Shown: positions 11,471-22,439 of the stretch, in pieces
Numbering within the stretch: position 1 is the stretch's first letter
Layout of the letters: every line of letters begins with the position of its first letter
DNA from: Jackrogersella multiformis
Taxonomy: Eukaryota > Ascomycota > Sordariomycetes > Xylariales > Hypoxylaceae
Length of the DNA: 64,000 nt
NCBI GenBank assembly: GCA_902806575.1
Contig: CADCXD010000004.1
Span: 1,984,001 to 2,048,000 of the forward strand
Direction of reading: 5' to 3'
The notes under the pieces: model-generated
The model's input: the letters and a program-made list of their open reading frames with translations, nothing else
The model's database searches: none
What the model was told of the DNA's origin: nothing
Made by a program: the position numbers and the translations under genes

Positions 11471-13004
11471 ATTTGACTCGGGCTAGATCATAATCGAATA
11501 TCAGTATTGAACCATTATACGTGTGCCACAGCTAGTCAACTGCTTCAAAATGATGCTCCCGATCAAGACCAGTCGCACCAGAATACAACGAAATGAATTT
11601 GCATTGCTAAGAATCTTATCGGGTTCAGCTATGATTGCGACATACCTGAATGGGAAGCATCATGGCAATATGATGTTGATTTTTAAAATAATGATTTTTT
11701 TCATAAATAAAAAGGTTTAATAATGATGAGTTGATTTTTGACGCGTTCTCAAGCCCAATCCTACCGGCAATCCAACGGTCCCAAACGTTCGGACCGTGAG
11801 GTTAAGCAGGATGATGACCAGAACCGAGAAAATGGATTTAGGTTTAAGTTGCTCGCGGATATAAATGAACGAAACTGGGTTGGCGAGACAGAAAATAAAA
11901 ATAACAATCCGTCAAATTGGGTCGAAGGCGAAGTTTGCTTTCAAGGGAACCCGAAGCGCTGGCTTCTAGCGCTAGGCAACTCGAGAACGGTGCAGGGCAG
12001 GCGATCGGCACAGATGATGGTCGATAGGTGACAAGCGTTTTTTTTATCGATGCTCTCCCGAGTATTGGGTCTCGCCACGTTGACCGTTGATTCGTTAGTG
12101 ACGGGAATCAACTCAGTTCAAATCGTCCGAACTATCTTGACAAGACCTGACCGACGAGCAGACCCCATAGACTGGAAGCTGGCGGGCTTTTGGTAGCTTT
12201 TGTCGTCAGGATGATCGGTCGAAAGTTTAATGTGTGAGGAGAGAAAGGAAAGAAAAGAACCGGGCCGGGCACGCAGAGAAGGGGAGAGAGACCAGTGAGT
12301 TGTGGATTCTAAGTGGACTGAAGTGGACTGAAGTGGGCTTAGATTGAAAGCGTGAGGAGCGTGGGAACCCAAAGAGAGGGTACAGAGGTACGGGTACAGG
12401 GTGTGCTACCTACGCTAGCAGACTAGTGAGATTTTTTCTGGCAGACAGGCAGATTGGGCGATAGCACGAGCGCAAGGGAGATGGGGGGGAGATGGGATTG
12501 GCCCGAGCAAATCAACCGGGGTGGTACGGGGTGGCAGGGTGGTAAAGGGTGGGGATTGATTGCGTCTGGTTCCCTACCTGTGGGCCGAGTCTCGCCAATG
12601 AGATAAAAGAGAGCATCGATCCTGGTCCGGGTAGGAGGGTTTAAGTGGATAAACACCCCCCCAATCCTTCCCTCGCTTGTCCATTGGGTGTCTAGGAAAG
12701 TCATGGATGCTCACAGTGCACAGTGGACTTAAACACCTTTGCAACTTCCAAATGGCAGGGATGTGTGGAACTTTTTGACCAAGCGGCTTGTATAAGAATG
12801 GAAGGTCCTCCACCCAATTTCAAAGCCGGTAAGAAATCCCCGAATGGGCTCATTCGCCTGCAATCACGTTGGTTCCGTCCCGCCTCCCTGGACCGGAGAC
12901 GGTATGAATCCACTACCCCATACTGTATGTATATGTATACTTAGCGTACTATGTAGTGTACCTAGTGTAGGTAGGTACACTACATGTTAGATGTCGAATG
13001 TCTT

Positions 13005-13030
13005 GGGATTGGGGATTGGGGATTGGGGAT
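13005..13030 (+). repeat. GGGGATT tandem repeat (possible G-quadruplex)
   Basis: Nearly four copies of a 7-bp unit GGGGATT, giving four runs of three or four G separated by ATT. That is the classic pattern for a G-quadruplex on the plus strand. It is about 1.5 kb upstream of the veA start codon. Confidence 0.75.
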
Positions 13031-13347
13031 TTGGAACGTGCAGGACCATAACGCTGCAGTGTAAACCAGTGGAACCTAACTTAGGTACGCAGCAGACCAA
13101 CCAACGAGTATTCCAAGAGCCGGGTTTTCGTCTGAAGTTTTCAACTTAAATAAAAACTTTTTAAGAGAACTTTTGACTTTTGTCTTAAAAAGAAACTACG
13201 CTAGAGACCATTTAAGGCCGGCGCCAAAATACCTAAGTAGATCCCATGGATTTCCCCCCGTTTTCTCCCCCCCGGTTGCCGCAACTGCGGGAAGAACCGA
13301 CATCCATAGGTAGATAGGTACACGAAACACAGCTATACGCGGACCGT

Positions 13348-13395
13348 GTTAGGTACCTACCTAGGTACCTAGTGTACATACCTAGGTAGGTACTT
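13348..13395. repeat. GGTACC/CCTAGG palindromic tract
   Basis: Two blocks, TACCTACCTAGGTACC and TACCTAGGTAGGTAC, separated by a short AGTGTACA linker. Each block is a near-perfect inverted repeat centred on CCTAGG. Confidence 0.75.
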
Positions 13396-15393
13396 ACTAC
13401 TCACTGACTCGCGTACAATTTTCTTGTTAGCAAATAACTGGTAACGCTAAGTTCTATCCGAGTAATTGTACTCGTCCCAGGTACCTAGGTACGTACGAAG
13501 GATGGATATTCCGTAGTTACCTATATTTAATGAAAACTACTACTTAGGCTGCTAGGTATTATCATAGAAACAAAAATGCATGGTTATCCGGTTATCCTTT
13601 TTGTAGCAATATTTGCGGATGATTATCAAACAGGGTGCCATTCAATAACACGTTGTTTGCTTCCTTTTTTTTCTTTGGTTATTCTCCTTACCAACCTGTC
13701 AACTTCTGCTATATAGCGTGCTTCCCATGCATGTTTGCATGGAGATTACGTTGGTAGGAATAATTAATGATAAGTCATATTTTACAGAATTTACTTATAA
13801 TACTATATATTTGTACAAATATCTCATCAATTTTAGGCCGCAAGGCGTTAAATAACTTTACATATGGGAAATTCACTGATGTAGAATCTTCATTTACGAC
13901 ATCTCTTAAGATACTAATATCTAAGTTATAAACTTATGTATATTTACAGTGGTTATGTGTAATCCTAAATATAGAACTCGCTAGCAGAGGGACATGCACC
14001 CGAGTTGCCTTCGTACGTAATACATATTTCGTTGGAACTCCGAATAGGTTTTACAGCATTAGTACAGTGCCTAAGCATGTAAAACTATATGTTTGTTGCA
14101 GTTCTTGAGTGTACTAAAAGCAAAGACAAGTATTAATATCCAGTTTGCTAAAGCAATGACACTGTATATGGACTATTTAGGTGGCTGATATAATAGAGTG
14201 ATGATGTTTAGGATCTACCTCCTAGGTAGGAATCTCGCGTGCCATCCGTGCTTCAGATGCTGTACCGTTGTACTCTCGGAGTTGCTACCGAGATGGTCCT
14301 CCTTTTGTATCAATAGGAAATCATCAGTACAGTGTCCCGATCCAAAGTAAAATTCGGTTCAGTTCAAGCCTCCCCAAATGCAATCAATCCGCAGTGATCG
14401 CCCACACTCATGATATTCTACGAATCCAGACCCTTGGAGTGCCAATCGTCATATATGCAGTGCGAACTACACGCCCGATGATCAAGAACAAAAAGAAAAC
14501 GAGAATTTCTGTACGCTCTAATACGTCAGTCGGCCCAGCTGCCGAATAGTCAACAGTCAAGCTTTCACCGGGCTTCTAGACCGAATCTGACTACGTTGAA
14601 GAGAAAGTTACCGAGATGGTGTCCTGGTAAGCTTCCCATGACACGTTGACAAGCGGCACCTAGAAAGAAACACCTAGTGTACACTCTCAGCACAATAGCT
14701 CGTCTGATGTCAACATGAGACGACATCTGCCCTATTTGCTATGTAGTATTTTACGAAGGTTAACCTTGATGTTTGGGGAGACGCCCACGAGCCCGGGGCA
14801 AACTAGAAGTTCATCGTAGATGAATGAGCCCGTTGGGATTTAGTTCGCTGATCCGTTGGTTCGTTTTACAATATATTTTTGTAGTTTTTAGTTTAGTTTC
14901 GACCAGGGCTGCACATCTAACATCGTGATAGGTCATATCTAGATCATTGCCTCGCACACGTACGGCCGAAACCCTGTCGGCCCTTCCCTCTGGGAATACA
15001 TACTGACTCGACAAAAGCATCCATCGAACTATTAGACCAGTAAAAACCAACACACATAACGCCATGAACCCGAGCTAGCGGTACCAGTTGCCCTAAGCAT
15101 GCTGTACTTGCTAAGAATTCCTAGATTAGTCGGGCACCAGTCACCAGGCCGATGGCGATTAGACATGCAGACATGTACATACTAGGTAGGATGTTAAGTC
15201 TGAGCGGCTCACGTTGCTAATTACTAGTAGATAACCAGGTTGAGTCTCCATCTGTCTCGAACTACTACTTCTAAGAAACAAGGACATCCAGGTTAGGATC
15301 ATTTAGAACACGTGCTGTCTGTCTTAAAGCGTCATTCCCACACCCCGAAACCAGCCACAAATTCTCTACCGTGTCTACGTATGCATGTATGTG

Positions 15394-15411
15394 TACCTAC
15401 CTAGGTAGGTA
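15394..15411. repeat. Perfect 18-bp palindrome
   Basis: TACCTACCTAGGTAGGTA is identical to its reverse complement. It is the cleanest single copy of the palindromic tract family and sits inside the gene-poor region. Confidence 0.85.
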
Positions 15412-17021
15412 TCTTATTAGTCTAGGCGATCGACATGAACCCCCCCGTCGTTCATGTTAAAATGTCACGAGCGAAGTCAAAGGAGGTAGGATGATCCAGA
15501 GCCACAGCTAGCTTCACTCCGAAGCACCTAACGATGTATGTATAGAATATTGGGCACCGTATTTCAGCAGTCATGATCGTACTGCACATTCTCGGATAAC
15601 AAATCTCACAGTAGAAAATTTTATATTGATAGGTGTAATACACATGCCCATCACTCGCAAATAGCTAACGCTTCATGGTGGTATGCTATGTACCTACTTA
15701 CGGCAACTTACTTCACCTAGCGGGATACAAGGAGAGTCAGACATGCCGATCTCTCAGAGAGAGAAGAACCAACCGATTTCATATCCTAGATATTACAGGC
15801 GGCGACTTAGAAGGATCTCCGTAACAATTGAACTCTGGCCACAGAACTCCGAACCGTCTGGAACCTGCACCGGCTACCTACATAGGATATTCACACAGAG
15901 AATACTAGCAAAACTATCTCGATGACCAACATAACTGACCATCCTCTCCTGTCTGCAGTGTAGCATCGTTCGCTTCCACTTTCTGCTGTAGGGAGTTCTA
16001 ATAATAATGGTATACATTGACCCTCCCAGAATGCCTAGCACAGTTTCGCCCTCGACATATCATCTAAAGAGCAACCGGTCGTCTTCAGTCGTCTTACATC
16101 AGTAAGATTCCGTCCGATGGCTATCCTGCTGAGGGATCACAGCATGCCAATGGGTCGTTCGTCATTTGATCTCACTGCACCATTTGACAGTAGCCTAAAT
16201 TAAACATAATATAGCCAACTTTCGAGAACACTCGATACTCAATACTCATCGATGCCGGCATCGGCTGTGCTATTGTCCATATCAGCTTTCTGTGTCCAGA
16301 CCGCCCTACTTGATGTCCGAGATGCGGCACAACTGGTTACACTAGATCGTTTCCCATGTATACAGAAACAAGGAGCTCAAGGTGGTCGATGTGACCCTTA
16401 CTTGATTTCGAAGAAGTAAACAAAATTTCTGGCCTGATATTACTAGAGATACTCACCTAACAGAATACACCCCGTTGGATCCTGTGTTTCTCGGCCAAGG
16501 GGGGTGGTTCATCTCCATCCTCGTCTAGAGGTCACGGCCCTCTGGCTATCTGCATCTCTTAGGTCGCACGGCTTTCTCGGTAGCCGAAACCAGTTCGTAT
16601 CACCTTGATTTAGTGGTCAAACATCACTCTTTCGACTGAATACAACTCATTTCATATATTGAAATCGAGCCAGTCTACGTAACAAATGGGAATAATTGGC
16701 CCGGGGAGACCTCGAAAGGTACCGTAGACTTAATTGGAAGGGAATTACGTTAATAAGCCTAGTTGCGGTATCTTATGCCGCCCGTAAACTTACTTGTTGC
16801 CATTGAATCAATGGCATAATGTTCATTACGATATACCAAACTACTATTTGAATTAGCCTCTCCAACGAGTATTGTATAACAGCTACATTTCTAAGCATTG
16901 TAAAGGTATGTGTATGTCCAAATCTTTTCTGAGAATATCCCCATTGCAGAGCAATGAGGTCCTCGGCAAATCTTTATGTAAATTCTGCCTTATCCTATGC
17001 TCACCTTCTGAGCATTCCTTC

Positions 17022-17402
17022 TCAACTAGGCCTTCTCCTGTATCCTACCCCAAAATCCACAGTTTTCCTTCCATTATGTCTATGTCTTTTCCTCTTCTTG
17101 TTGTTCCTTGACCGCGGCGTCAACTGTTGCGGCCACTCGAAGACCGGGTCGACCCATCTCTCTGGGCCCCGAGAGGAAGATGTCGTGCTGCGCCAACGAT
17201 GCCCGAGGATATACTGCCAGAAGTGGGCGAGGACGCAGACCAGCGCGAGGAGAATAACGACGCAGGTGATGGCCACGGCCATCGCCGTTATGAACGCTTT
17301 GGGGAAATTGGCCGGTACGGGGACCTCGACGGCCCCTTGTTCCGCGTGACATGATATCGCGAAGATGAGAACAGGGACGAAAATAGTAGGTAATGATGCC
17401 AT
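17022..17402 (-). CDS. Small putative single-pass membrane protein
   Basis: Single-exon frame of 126 residues starting at an ATG. The N-terminus (MASLPTIFVPVLIFAISCHA) reads as a signal peptide with a likely cleavage after SCHA. A second hydrophobic stretch, residues about 36-62 (FITAMAVAITCVVILLALVC), would span a membrane. The C-terminal half is strongly basic (NNKKRKRHRHNGRK). No family recognised. The GC-rich codons stand out from AT-richer surroundings, and the topology is coherent, which supports a real gene. It is isolated, more than 4 kb from its neighbours, so context says nothing about function. A chance open frame cannot be excluded, because overlapping frames on both strands are also open. 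Confidence 0.45.
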   Translation of the reverse strand: MASLPTIFVPVLIFAISCHAEQGAVEVPVPANFPKAFITAMAVAITCVVILLALVCVLAHFWQYILGHRWRSTTSSSRGPERWVDPVFEWPQQLTPRSRNNKKRKRHRHNGRKTVDFGVGYRRRPS

Positions 17403-18559
17403 TTCTGGAACCTGGTGAAGTTAAAAAATCTCCCTTGACTATAGTAAGATAAAGCTATAGTTCTTCCCTCCTCAAAGTCTCAAGCGAGTAAAAACGGAAG
17501 ATCAATAGTCGTTTAAAATAGATGAGACTCTTATAGAACAAATTGATCCATTTTGATCTTCAGAATATTTATACACCTTTACTCCGGTAACTCTTCCTCG
17601 ATGCTTGCTGGCCATAGCCGGATACGAAGCTGCAGGCAGGCTGCTTCAAAACCTAATCGGGTGTCTCAACGTGCAGCTTGGGGTTGTTACGAGCTCGGCT
17701 TAAATCAATGTAAGTCTATTTGCTCACCACTTTAAAACCTAAGAATATTTGTCAGCATCGATATACCTAACATCTACCTAGGTAGACTCCTGCTCTGGAA
17801 AAGGGGCTATAAGGCCCGGAGGATAATACTACCTCTAAATATGGCAAATCTCGAAGATGTATAGCTCACCAGTCTATTATGCATAGTTTCGATATGGCAT
17901 ATAAGAAGGCGAAGATGATGTTCATATATTATCGTCAATTGCAATATCTCGACGATTTAAGAAACCACCTCGGTACCTCTTAACCCTAGGTAGTTTCTAA
18001 CATACCTAGGTACCTAAAATTCCATGATTATAGCTTCCAACCTTCTAGTTGACTCTTACCTAATTATTAAGTTGCAATTTACTCTTTAACCTAGAACACT
18101 CGTATAATAAATATTTTGTAATGTACCTTCCTCCTTTAACATGGAATAAGTAAAGGGCGAGCCTCGACACGTCATTTATCGAACCATCGAACCACCTCGT
18201 GCTCTTAGAGTTGTCAATTAAAGACGATTTAAAGCGGGTAGTAACCTTCTCTAACTCTCTCATTACTCTCTGTACTGGTAAGTATTATGAAATTATTCAC
18301 CTATAAAATTTACCACAAACCATCATCTTTCACAATATATAGTCCTCGATTTTACGAGTCGCCCCATTTCCTACCGACACGCTTCATCGGAGCGGCAGCT
18401 ACTTGTCGATCCATAAACCTAAGAGCCTATAAGAGGTCAATATCTATCGCTATAGTGAGATGCCTTCATACATTTGGCCAACAGGAGACGTTATTAGGTG
18501 CAACGTTCCTACATATCTACGCACCATTTGGAACCACGACCTTTTCTGGAGTCTGCCGA
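17403..18559. other. Intergenic region
   Basis: No gene supported. AT-rich, with GGTA/TACC tracts near 17775-17785 and 17985-18015. Short frames at 18060-18263 and 18287-18571 lack family resemblance. Confidence 0.5.
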
Positions 18560-20350
18560 AAACTTACCTAGCTGCCTTTCGATCGATACAGAATTCGCAT
18601 GTCAGACGCCTTGACCTTCCTCGAAAGAGCAAAGTATACTTCAGAACTTTGTTTGAAGGACTTTTCGATCGAAGCTTGGTCGTCTAACGTGATACGAAAC
18701 TGTCGTACATCGGGCTTATCAACAGACGTCCAGCAGATGACAACGCTATACAACAAGTTGGATCCAGAATTCAAAGCTGTTGGAGTCATCAATCCCGAAT
18801 CCACCACTGTGACTGTTGACGCCTTCTTGAAGCATCTCAATGAGAAGCAGTCTGTTTGGCGCGAACAGATGTTGGCCAGAGGAAGCAAATACTTGAAGGT
18901 GGATGTTAGGTACCTTATATCCTGACCAAAAGGCAATCCTGGGAAACGACCAAGTATTCTAATCTCATAAACTGGATCTCGACGAGTAACGAAAACATAC
19001 ACAGGTTAACAGCAAATACACTATCACTATTCTTCATATACTACTACCTGTTGAGATAGACGGGCTTGAAACAGCTGCGGAAGAACTTAATGAAATCGCT
19101 ATCACGACCGATTAGGTAGGAAAACTACATTTAAAATTCAACGCCATTTGCTCGGTCCAGATCACATAGACGACGGGATTTCAAAACTTTTACCAGATCC
19201 TGATGCTCTGGAGGCGATCAGGATTTATGGTTGTGCCCAAAAGCGCGGGTTTGGGAGCTTCCCCAAGGTCATCTATGAACGCTTGACAAGAGCATGGCTG
19301 CCGGACGGACGAGACCAGTCCAAAGCGTTATAACCATATAAACACCGTAATAATTGCTATCACTTGCGTTCAAGAGACATGCACTTCGTTTATATGAGAA
19401 GGCAGGTACTGATACCTTTATCAAATTAGGTCAGTTCAAGCAATCAAATTTGACTATTGCTTTCTCAGATCTGAACCGATGAATCCAGTCAATAAGAAAG
19501 GGGCTGTTCTCGGCCCGACAGCCCCGTAACTGAGAAATAACTGAGCATACTAGGCGAGGAAGAGTTACCCCTGGAATAACGCCGCCGCCGAGGTAGCAAC
19601 TCGACGGCGTATAATTCTCGGTTTCAGCAGCAGTACTTACTTACTACCTGGCTTGCCAAAAGTGACCCGAACCCGGGCTTTCGGAGCAGATGAACCAAAT
19701 TACAGCAGCACCTAAATACGCCAAGATAATCTCGAGATGGATCAGAGAAACACTCAATTGGAAGGCAGCCAAGGGTAAGCAGAAGAGGACGACGGTGGCG
19801 CTGAGTGCCTACGGAAACGCTGACTACGGGGAAATCATCGAAGAGTTGCTTCCGATTGCCATAGAGGCATCGGCGAATTGTTGGATCACGTCGAACCAAA
19901 AGTAGTCAAAGGAAAATTAATGACAGTACAGCCAGGCCGAGTGATTGTGGAAGGAGATGATGATTTGTCAACTGACTCATCGGGATCAGCAGGTAATGAG
20001 TCTTCACTCAATTGATTGAAAATTAAAGACATCGAAGATCCTAAACTCTATTGGCTAAAGTTGATCGAACTAGCCACTATACGCCCATGGTTTAATGGCA
20101 AGGAGATCATTAAGTTTCTGTCCATCCCCCAACACACTTTTGCGAAACTTGTCACTATTGCTGCCGCCACCATCAGCTTATCAAAGCTCTAACAGCTCTG
20201 ATACATGTCCCCGAGAGCCTGTTTCTGTGAGGCGAAGTATACAACAACAGAAGCGACGCCTTCTTCAACCCGATGAGGAAATCGAGGAAGAACCCGAGCA
20301 GTCCGAGGACGTAGCCGGGTCTGTCTGGGATCAAACTAGACTAGCGTGAA
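18560..20350 (+). pseudogene. Decayed coding region, possibly a retroelement gag relic
   Basis: A series of plus-strand open pieces interrupted by stops and frame changes: 18599-18925 (about 108 residues, with SDALTFLERAKYTSELC and YNKLDPEFKAVG), 19148-19333, 19690-19905 and 20095-20349 (ending in an acidic EEIEEEPEQSED stretch). The first piece, helical and ending with a KHLNEKQSVWREQML segment, loosely resembles the gag region of LTR retrotransposons, and the acidic/basic later pieces could be downstream gag. No reverse transcriptase, integrase, zinc knuckle or pair of long terminal repeats is visible. It may equally be a decayed host gene. The block ends about 270 bases upstream of a tRNA gene, a place some retrotransposons favour. 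Assignment is tentative. Confidence 0.3.
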
Positions 20351-20615
20351 CCGTTGGGAGCAGAATTCTATTATCTCACCTCCCGAAAGGGTTCGAACAT
20401 TCCTGATTTTCGAAGGACTTAAGGTGTGTCGAGATGTGTAGAGTACTAAGATAAGAACATGGGAATAGTGTAGACTATTAGTCTTCCTCGGACGGTTGCC
20501 CCTCGGCGGGACAATCTCGGATCAAATGAGGTTTAGGTGGCACCCTAAGGTTTCATGATAGGCCAACTACTGCGCATGGGTATATAGAGTCATTTAAATG
20601 TCAAAATTTCCATCA
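20351..20615. other. Upstream flank of the tRNA gene
   Basis: No gene. The bases just before the tRNA are AT-rich (CATTTAAATGTCAAAATTTC), as is usual upstream of fungal tRNA genes; internal A and B boxes inside the tRNA supply the promoter. Confidence 0.5.
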
Positions 20616-20620
20616 GCGGG

Positions 20621-20652
<32 letters not shown>

Positions 20653-20706
20653 TCAAACTTCAACCATCAAATCTGAAGGTCATGTGTTCGATCCACATTC
20701 ACCGCA
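20616..20706 (+). tRNA. tRNA-Phe (GAA) with an 18-nt intron
   Basis: The sequence folds into a standard cloverleaf: D-arm GCTC/GAGC with loop AGTTGGGA, anticodon stem TCAGA/TCTGA with loop CTGAAGA (anticodon GAA at 20649-20651), variable loop AGGTC, and T-arm ATGTG/CACAT with loop TTCGATC. The mature tRNA is 73 nt. An 18-nt intron at 20653-20670 sits one base 3' of the anticodon, the standard place for nuclear tRNA introns. The body matches tRNA-Phe of other fungi. One acceptor-stem pair is odd: G5 opposite A68 inside GCGGGGA/TCACCGC. Discriminator base is A; CCA is not encoded. Confidence 0.93.
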
Positions 20707-21394
20707 TCAACTTTTTGAATTTTTGCCAAATAGATCGATAATACAATAATGTAATAAAGCTACATGCATGCAAGTATATTTATAATATATATATGTATGT
20801 GGTGTGAACAGTACCAGCTGTCTATATTAATGGATGTTTGAAAAAGTTCGTTAATTTTTAGGTAATTCACTCACTTCCTATTCCAAAACGAAATAATATT
20901 ATATGTAGATTAAACAGCGAGGGGGTATTTTATTCATCTCGACACTACCGTTACCACTACCACCACCACCAATTAAATATTATCGGACTACACCTAGTCC
21001 TCTCTCCTCCCCTTATCACGAATTATCAAAAGGGTATATAATATCTCTCCTCCATATTTCCAAAACGAGCGAGGTGGGTATAAATATAATAACATTGATC
21101 GCGATCGTTCCGAAATCCCAAATGCGAACCGAACCGAACCGAATTGGTCAAGATTGTATAGTTTCGTGATAGGGGTTTTATTGTTCATCATATCGTTAAA
21201 GAGCGACAGGCCCGGCCTACCATTTATTTTGCTTCACACCGAACGAGGCTGGGTGAGGTTTTGGGGAGCGAGTATGCGGAAGGCAGGATGGGCGGGGCGG
21301 CTTTGCGGAGGGATCTGCAAGCAAGAGACGTTCAACGTGGTGGTGAAGTCGCGTATCCCACCTACTTATATGTAATATCGACCCTCGGATTCGT
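20707..21394. other. Intergenic region downstream of tRNA
   Basis: AT-rich with TATATATA runs and a CCACCACCACCA tract near 20955-20970. An ACCGAACCGAACCGAA repeat lies near 21126-21142. It should hold the 3' end of the minus-strand opsin-related gene. No gene supported. Confidence 0.5.
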
Positions 21395-22439
21395 CTACGC
21401 GGCCTGCTCGCCGACGACGGGCTGCGCCGGGGCGGTGGCGGTCTTCTCGGGGAACTCGCCGGCCTGGTGGACGCGGCCGTACCGAGTGAAGGCAATGTTC
21501 AGCCTGCCGTAGTCCCATTTGCGGGCGAGGAAGAGGAAGGCGAATGACAGGACCGGGACCAGCAGGACGTCTAGTACGCCGAAGAATATGTATGCTGGGG
21601 TCACACCGATCGTATTACCACCGTCGGAGACACCGAAGGCGATGGGATACAGGAGCCAGAGGAGGTTGATCCATCCCGCTAGCAGGGTATCTGTGAGGTC
21701 CAAGTTAGTAACTTCTGCTTCATTGGTCGTTTAGGGATATAATTCCCAAAGGCACCCCCGGATAGGTGAACTAGCGGGGGCGGGGGTCGAAGGGGACCAC
21801 CACATACGGTCTCTAGCGACACCGACACGCTTAGCAGCAGTTGAGCCACCTGCGAGGGTGCTGAAGGCAAGAAGCGCCCAGGCAGTCGTTCCAAAGGCGT
21901 AGAACCCCCATTTGTAGTTGGTTGTTGTGAAGGCGGCAACGAGGTACGAAACAACCCTGCTATCAGTTAGCCCAATTCGTTGGGTGGAGGGGTTGGTCAA
22001 GATTCAGAGATGCTCACCAGGTCCACGACAGAGCAACATTATAGAAGATAGTTGCCCAAGAGACACCACTCAGCAAGCCGAGGGCAATCGTAACGACAGG
22101 AAAGCTGACAACCCAGTTGACGTATTCAGACCAGAAGATTTGTCGAACCCATGTTTCGACGGGCTTCGAGTTGACTACCGGGATGGTCACGAAGGCGAGG
22201 TCGGCAGCAATGGAGTAATAAGAGATAGAACCGACTAGGAGAGCAATGGTGAAGAGATAGTGGAAGATCTTTTCGCCAGATCGGGCTATGAAGCTTGTAG
22301 CAAAGAAGATAATAAACGAGACAATATAGATAGCCGTCACTGCCCACAACCAGTCACTACCGTTTACACTCAGTTCCTCATTACCGCTTGGGGGGTTAAT
22401 GTTGAGGGCGTCGTTCGCACGATAGAATAGAACTGCCAT
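21395..22439 (-). CDS. Opsin-related protein (Hsp30/YRO2-like), retinal lysine absent
   Basis: Seven-helix membrane protein of the microbial-rhodopsin superfamily. Exons 22018-22439, 21808-21956 and 21395-21690 (introns 61 and 117 nt) join to 288 residues. Helices can be followed from WLWAVTAIYIVSFIIFF (residue ~30) through AYIFFGVLDVLLVPV (~223-237). The segment SEYVNWVVSFPVV aligns with the helix C core of bacteriorhodopsin (RYADWLFTTPLL), and FGVLDVLLVPV with its helix G. At the Schiff-base lysine position (four residues after the conserved Asp231) there is Val235. The proton acceptor Asp is Asn108 and the donor Asp is Ala119. It therefore cannot bind retinal in the usual way or pump protons, which places it with the opsin-related proteins, thought to act in membrane stress in the plasma membrane. 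The C-terminal tail is short, polar and Ala/Pro-rich. Confidence 0.92.

Larger units (their letters stand above)
11471..17021. other. Large gene-poor region upstream of veA
   Basis: About 5.5 kb with no supportable gene. The part next to veA (11.5-12.9 kb) should hold its promoter and 5' leader. A G-rich 7-bp tandem repeat lies at 13005-13030 and GGTA/TACC palindromes at 13348-13395, about 13480 and 15394. From about 13.6 kb onward the sequence turns AT-richer, with no open frame above about 100 codons and no recognisable protein motif. It could be enhancer DNA, an undetected noncoding transcript or decayed transposon sequence; I cannot decide which. Confidence 0.5.
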
